Positions 22,020-25,810 of a stretch of 25,810 bases of DNA are shown in pieces. Location: positions 1-25,810 of the forward strand of contig JAPHSB010000152.1 of NCBI GenBank assembly GCA_026193295.1. The letters run 5' to 3'. Source of the DNA: Lysobacterales bacterium (GTDB lineage Bacteria; Pseudomonadota; Gammaproteobacteria; Xanthomonadales; SZUA-36). Each line of letters starts with the position of its first letter. The stretch's first letter is position 1. The notes under the pieces were generated by a model. It was not told the origin of the DNA. It made no database searches and was given only the letters and a program-made list of their open reading frames with translations. Made by a program: the position numbers and the translations under genes.

Positions 22020-23288
22020 ATGGATCTCGTTCGCTGCCAGCTGCAAGCCATCCTGATCGTCTGTCTTACCCTGGCGGCTGCCGGGCCAGCTTTCGGCCAG
22101 GCTGATGCCTGCAATATCAAGCGTGATGTGCGTACGGGCACCCTCGATGAGGTGACCTGGAAACAACTCAACTCAGCTTACGAGGACGTCGGCGAGGAAC
22201 GCTACGATGAAGCATACGAGAGCCTGCGCAAGCTGCTTGCCCGGGCCGGGCGCGACCGTTACCTGCAGGCTATCCTGAACCAGGCGTTGGCCCAGGTCGA
22301 GTGGTCGCGCGGCAACTACGACCCCGCACTGCAATATTTCGAAAAGGCCGTGGAAATTGATGCGTTGCCGAACCAGACTCATTTTGCGCTCATGTACCAG
22401 ATCGCGCAGCTGTATTTCATGAAGGAGCGTTACGACGAAGCATTGGACAGGCTGGATCTCTGGTTCTGCACCGTGCCAAACGAAAAGGTCACATCAGCCG
22501 CTTACGTGCTCAAGGCATCCATCCATGCCCGGCAAGAGGATTTTCCCGCCGTCCTCGAAGCAATCGACGCCGCCATCGCCATGGACGAGGATCCAAAGGA
22601 ACCCTGGTACCAGCTGGAACTGGCCGCTCACTACGAACTCGAGCAGTACCCCCAGGCGGCCGAGACGCTCGAGGTGCTGATCTCGAAATGGCCGGACAAG
22701 AAGCTCTACTGGGTACAGCTGTCCCAGATCTATTACCGCCTGAAGCAGGATGAGCGCGCATTGGCCGTACTCGCACTGGCGTATCGCAAGGGTTTGCTGG
22801 ACAAGCAATCCGACCTCACCTACCTGTCCAGCCTCTACAGCAATGCGAGCGTTTATTACAAGGCTGCCGAGGTGTTGGAGCAAGGCATCCGGAATGGCGT
22901 CGTACAGCCCGGAAAGTTGCACTGGACGCTCGTTGCCGATGCCTGGTACGCGGCCGAAGAGCTGGAAAAATCACTGGCCGCCTACGAAGAAGCCGGCAGG
23001 CTGGCGGACGATGGTCTGACCGACCTGCGTCGCGGCTACATCCTGGTCGACCTGGAGCGCTGGCCGGCTGTGCTCGAGACCCTGAATCGCGCGCTGGAGA
23101 AAGGCGGGCTCAATGAACAGCAGTCGGGCGAGGCCTACCTGCTGCGCGGCATGGCGCAGTTCAACCTTGGGGATTTCGACAGCGCCAGCATGGACTGGGG
23201 CCGGGCGGGGCGCTACGAAAAGAGTCGTGAAGCGGCGCGTCAATGGCTGAATCACCTGGAGGAAGAGCGCCGGCGCCGGGCCTCGTGA
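22020..23288 (+). CDS. secreted TPR protein of the Ton operon
   Basis: The 422-residue protein has a signal peptide (QLQAILIVCLTLAAAGPAFGQA) and is otherwise almost all tetratricopeptide-like helical pairs. Examples are AYEDVGEERYDEAYESLRKLLA, ILNQALAQVEWSRGNYDPALQYFEKAVEI, YQIAQLYFMKERYDEALDRLDLW, YAAEELEKSLAAYEEAGRLA and AYLLRGMAQFNLGDFDSASMDWGRA. It starts four bases after tonB and ends with a charged tail (EEERRRRAS). TPR proteins often close TonB2 operons in Vibrio and relatives; they probably scaffold periplasmic complexes, but the partner is not known. It lies seven bases before xerD. Confidence 0.85.
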   Translation: MDLVRCQLQAILIVCLTLAAAGPAFGQADACNIKRDVRTGTLDEVTWKQLNSAYEDVGEERYDEAYESLRKLLARAGRDRYLQAILNQALAQVEWSRGNYDPALQYFEKAVEIDALPNQTHFALMYQIAQLYFMKERYDEALDRLDLWFCTVPNEKVTSAAYVLKASIHARQEDFPAVLEAIDAAIAMDEDPKEPWYQLELAAHYELEQYPQAAETLEVLISKWPDKKLYWVQLSQIYYRLKQDERALAVLALAYRKGLLDKQSDLTYLSSLYSNASVYYKAAEVLEQGIRNGVVQPGKLHWTLVADAWYAAEELEKSLAAYEEAGRLADDGLTDLRRGYILVDLERWPAVLETLNRALEKGGLNEQQSGEAYLLRGMAQFNLGDFDSASMDWGRAGRYEKSREAARQWLNHLEEERRRRAS

Positions 23289-23294
23289 CGCGTG

Positions 23295-24188
23295 ATGGTC
23301 AAGGACGACAGCAGACTGGACCCCTTTCTGGATGCGATGTGGGCCGAGCGCGGCCTCAGCCGCAATACCCTGCAGAGCTATCGCTATGATCTCGGCCAGC
23401 TGGCCGCACACCTGCGCAGCCAGGGCCGCGAACTGCAGACCGCCAGTCGCGAGGACCTGCTGCATTTCCTGGCTGTCCAGCTCCGCGCTGGCCGCAGCCC
23501 GCGCTCGCTGTCGCGTTACCTGTCGGGCTATCGCCAGTTCTACCGCTGGCTGCTGCGGGAGGGGCGGATCTCCACGGACCCGACCGCGCTGATCGAGAGC
23601 CCCAAGCTGGGCCGGGGCTTGCCTAAGGCGCTCAGCGAGCAGCAGGTGACCGGTCTGCTGGAAGCGCCGCAGGTATCGACACCGCTGGGCCTGCGCGACC
23701 GCACCATGCTGGAGTTGATGTATGCAAGCGGACTGCGCGTCAGCGAACTGGTCGGCCTCGAGCTGGCCAACGTCAATCTCAACCAGGGCGTGGTGCGGAT
23801 CACCGGCAAGGGCGGCAAGGAGCGGCTGGTGCCGCTGGGCGAGGAGGCCCAATCCTGGCTGCAGCGTTACCTGCGCGAGGCGCGGCCCGAGCTGATGAGT
23901 GGTCAAAGCTGCCCGCATCTGTTCGTGACCGCGCGCAAAAACGGCATGACCCGGCAGGCCTTCTGGCATGCGATCCGCAAACATGCGCGGCGGGCAGCGA
24001 TCAACCAGAAAGTTTCGCCGCACATGCTTCGGCACTCCTTCGCAACGCACCTGCTCAACCACGGCGCGGATCTGCGCGTGGTCCAGCTGTTGCTCGGGCA
24101 TAGTGACCTTTCGACCACACAGATATATACTCACGTCGCCCGCGAGGGCCTGAAACAACTGCACAGCAAGCATCACCCGCGGGGCTGA
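23295..24188 (+). CDS. xerD: site-specific tyrosine recombinase XerD
   Basis: The 297-residue product (E. coli 298) resolves chromosome dimers at dif together with XerC. The N-terminal SAM-like domain opens LDPFLDAMWAERGLSRNTLQSYRYDL. The catalytic residues are Arg in ASGLRVSEL, Lys in ITGKGGKERLVPLGEEA, HxxR in SPHMLRHSFATHLLNHGADLRVVQ, His in LLGHSDLSTTQIY, and the nucleophile Tyr in TQIYTHVA. The SPKL...LPKALSEQQV segment and the C-terminal LKQLHSKHHPRG tail (E. coli ends LRQLHQQHHPRA) mark XerD rather than XerC. GTG at 23292 is directly followed by ATG at 23295; I used the ATG. dsbC follows as in E. coli. Confidence 0.95.
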   Translation: MVKDDSRLDPFLDAMWAERGLSRNTLQSYRYDLGQLAAHLRSQGRELQTASREDLLHFLAVQLRAGRSPRSLSRYLSGYRQFYRWLLREGRISTDPTALIESPKLGRGLPKALSEQQVTGLLEAPQVSTPLGLRDRTMLELMYASGLRVSELVGLELANVNLNQGVVRITGKGGKERLVPLGEEAQSWLQRYLREARPELMSGQSCPHLFVTARKNGMTRQAFWHAIRKHARRAAINQKVSPHMLRHSFATHLLNHGADLRVVQLLLGHSDLSTTQIYTHVAREGLKQLHSKHHPRG

Positions 24189-24242
24189 ACGAATTCAGAA
24201 TTCCGTGGTCACTTAGAAACACAATCTGCAATGAGGTTCGCC

Positions 24243-24980
24243 ATGAGGCATGGGATCATAGGACTGGCCGGGGTTTTGCTCGCGGTTTCGCTGGCGGTCG
24301 AGGCTGCTGACGTCGATTACAGCAACGTGGAGGAGCGGATTCGCTCACTGGCTCCGCAAGCCGCGTCGATCGCCATTTCAGAAACACCTATCGCAGGCCT
24401 GTTGATGGTCCAGATTGGCGGCGACATTGTCTATGCGACCGCGGACGGCAAATACCTCGTCCAGGGCCGGGTGATCGACATGGATACCCGCGAAGACCTC
24501 ACCGAGGGCGCCAAGTCAGATGTACGCCGGGAACTGCTGGCCACGGCGGATACCAAGACCCAGATCACGTTCGCCCCGGTGGAGCCCAAATACGACCTGA
24601 CGGTGTTTACGGACATCGATTGCGGCTATTGCCGCAAGCTGCATGCGCAGATCGACGAGTACAACCAGCAGGGCATCGCGATCCATTACATGGCGTTTCC
24701 CCGTGCCGGTGTAGGCTCGCACTCCTATGACAAGGCGGTTTCGGTATGGTGCGCCAGCGATCAGCGCGATGCGATGACCCAGGCCAAACTGGGCGCTGAA
24801 CCCGACCCGCTCCAGTGCGACAATCCGATCGAGGAACAGTACAAACTCGGCATCGATCTGGGTGTTTCCGGCACACCGTCGTTGCTGACCGCCGATGGCA
24901 CGATGATCCCCGGTTACGTGCCGCCGGAGCAGTTGCGCGCGCGCCTCGACCAGATGGCGTCCACAGCCAGCGCAAAATAG
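24243..24980 (+). CDS. dsbC: thiol:disulfide interchange protein DsbC
   Basis: The 245-residue periplasmic isomerase has a signal peptide (MRHGIIGLAGVLLAVSLAVEAA), an N-terminal dimerisation domain (RIRSLAPQAASIAISETPIAGLLMVQIGGDIVYATADGKYLVQGRVID) and a thioredoxin-fold domain. The active site is CGYC (residues 127-130), and the cis-Pro loop is VSGTPSLL. Two further cysteines (VWCASD and PLQCDNP) match the structural disulfide of DsbC. It corrects wrong disulfides and is kept reduced by DsbD. I chose the ATG at 24243 because GAGG lies six bases upstream; an ATG at 24231 would add four residues. The xerD-dsbC order is that of E. coli. It may help fold cysteine-bearing secreted proteins such as the barrel and DUF4124 proteins here (inference). 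Confidence 0.93.
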   Translation: MRHGIIGLAGVLLAVSLAVEAADVDYSNVEERIRSLAPQAASIAISETPIAGLLMVQIGGDIVYATADGKYLVQGRVIDMDTREDLTEGAKSDVRRELLATADTKTQITFAPVEPKYDLTVFTDIDCGYCRKLHAQIDEYNQQGIAIHYMAFPRAGVGSHSYDKAVSVWCASDQRDAMTQAKLGAEPDPLQCDNPIEEQYKLGIDLGVSGTPSLLTADGTMIPGYVPPEQLRARLDQMASTASAK

Positions 24981-24998
24981 CGCCCGGGCATATCGCTT

Positions 24999-25028
24999 CT
25001 GGCACTGCGAGCCAACCGCGACGATAAT
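24999..25028 (+). promoter_or_regulatory. possible purL promoter
   Basis: CTGGCA (24999-25004) and GATAAT (25023-25028) are separated by 18 bases, with four of six and five of six matches to the -35 and -10 consensus. A transcript from here would have about 52 leader bases. I see no PurR-like operator in this gap. Confidence 0.4.
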
Positions 25029-25056
25029 AGGCCACACGCGGCCGCTGTCTCGCAGG

Positions 25057-25079
25057 GGCTATAAAACAATAGCCGGGAG
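25057..25079 (+). promoter_or_regulatory. hairpin touching the purL ribosome-binding site
   Basis: GGCTAT (25057-25062) pairs with ATAGCC (25069-25074) around AAAACA. The purL Shine-Dalgarno GGGAG (25075-25079) follows the stem without a gap. The stem could affect access of the ribosome; no alternative fold or ligand-binding pattern is visible. Confidence 0.35.
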
Positions 25080-25086
25080 CAATGCC

Positions 25087-25810
25087 TTGACCGAGTTCAC
25101 CTGCCTTCTGGGAGAACCCGCCCTTTCTGATTTTCGTGCGCGCAAATTGGCCCGTCGCATTGGCGACGTGGCTGGATTCGAGCCATCGCTGGACGCCCGC
25201 TTCGTCTATCTCATCGAGTCTTCCGCCCCGTTCGATTCACGGGCGCTGGGTGCGCTGGAAGATCTGCTGCACGGGCAGCGGGTCGCGGACCTGGATGACG
25301 ACGGTTTGTTGCTGGTGGTGCCGCGCATGGGTACCCAGTCGCCATGGTCAACCAAGGCGACTGACATCGCGCTGCACTGCGGGCTGGATCGTGTGCTGCG
25401 GATCGAGCGTGGCGTTGCGTATCGCATCGCCGGGCTCCCCGCCAGACAGCGCGAAGCAGTGGCGGCGGTTCTTCATGACCGCATGACGCAGTCCGTGCTG
25501 GGCGACCTGGCTTCGGCCTGGGCCTTGTTCGCGCATAGCGCGCCGCGGCCGTTGGTGCATGTGCCGCTGAAGGAACGGGGTATCGAGGCGCTCGAGGCGG
25601 CGAATAGCAATCTCGGGCTGGCCCTGTCAGCCGATGAAATCGACTACCTGGCGGATGCTTTTTCCGCCATGGGGCGGAATCCGACCGACGCCGAGCTGAT
25701 GATGTTCGCGCAGGCGAACTCGGAACATTGCCGGCACAAGATTTTCAACGCCGACTGGACGGTCGACGGCACACCCAGCGAACACTCCCTGTTCGGAATG
25801 ATCCGCAATA
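25087..25810 (+). CDS. purL: phosphoribosylformylglycinamidine synthase, N-terminal part
   Basis: The gene starts at TTG (25087) with GGGAG seven bases upstream and runs off the window after 241 codons. The visible part is the N-terminal linker-type domain of the large, single-chain PurL (about 1300 residues in E. coli). Matches to E. coli PurL are GTQSPWSTKATDIALHCGL, RIERGVAY, LHDRMTQSV, NLGLALSADEIDYLADAF, MGRNPTDAEL and MFAQANSEHCRHKIFNADW, the last of which opens the FGAM synthase domain. The enzyme converts FGAR to FGAM in purine synthesis with glutamine and ATP. The glutaminase half is outside the window. Confidence 0.95.
   Translation, partial: MTEFTCLLGEPALSDFRARKLARRIGDVAGFEPSLDARFVYLIESSAPFDSRALGALEDLLHGQRVADLDDDGLLLVVPRMGTQSPWSTKATDIALHCGLDRVLRIERGVAYRIAGLPARQREAVAAVLHDRMTQSVLGDLASAWALFAHSAPRPLVHVPLKERGIEALEAANSNLGLALSADEIDYLADAFSAMGRNPTDAELMMFAQANSEHCRHKIFNADWTVDGTPSEHSLFGMIRN

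Noticed and set aside
24190..24206. Two GAATTC copies between xerD and dsbC as a possible recombination or dif-like site
   Set aside because: The 13-base pattern is a short restriction-type palindrome repeated once. It lacks the paired 11-base arms with a 6-base centre expected of dif.

Overview
The window is a high-GC stretch of a gammaproteobacterial chromosome, almost entirely housekeeping genes. The call rests on pepA-holC-valS in one run, a psi subunit gene (holD) directly before rimI, xerD followed by dsbC, a 300-residue OxyR with cysteines at 199 and 208, and a TonB2-type energy-transducing operon. I cannot assign a genus. There are no tRNA or rRNA genes, CRISPR arrays, insertion sequences or prophage genes, and no gap between genes exceeds about 210 bases.

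Layout. 1-4.4 kb: the 3' end of a UbiH-family flavin hydroxylase, cysK, then convergent oxyR. The cysK/oxyR junction holds three REP-like palindromes. oxyR diverges from a small secreted SRPBCC protein, which meets a predicted outer-membrane barrel protein tail to tail. 4.5-8.1 kb: trpS and an FAH-fold hydrolase (4-base overlap), a 110-base palindromic element, then convergent proS. 8.2-15.3 kb: a secreted DUF4124 protein diverging from pssA-holD-rimI, which runs into convergent pepA-holC-valS. 15.4-18.1 kb: lptF-lptG facing an RDD membrane protein across a long hairpin. 18.3-23.3 kb: a six-gene Ton operon (DUF3450, TtpC-like, ExbB, ExbD, TonB, TPR protein). 23.3-25.8 kb: xerD, dsbC and the 5' part of purL.

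How genes work together. HolC and HolD form the chi-psi pair that links the Pol III clamp loader to SSB, and their genes lie within about 4.2 kb here. LptF and LptG are the two membrane subunits of the LPS exporter. The Ton operon encodes a complete inner-membrane machine for energising outer-membrane receptors, with two accessory periplasmic proteins of unclear role. CysK and OxyR touch thiol and peroxide physiology, but the two genes converge and do not share a transcript.

Most distinctive are non-coding features. Several tail-to-tail junctions carry strong palindromes (a REP cluster that supplies the stop codons of both neighbours, a nested 110-base element, a 27-base-arm hairpin, and a small stem holding both stops). 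The oxyR promoter has overlapping -10 boxes on both strands and may give leaderless messages. Several genes use GTG or TTG starts, and lptF may use CTG. I found no clearly new multi-gene system; the least characterised genes are the DUF3450 and TPR members of the Ton operon and the barrel protein.
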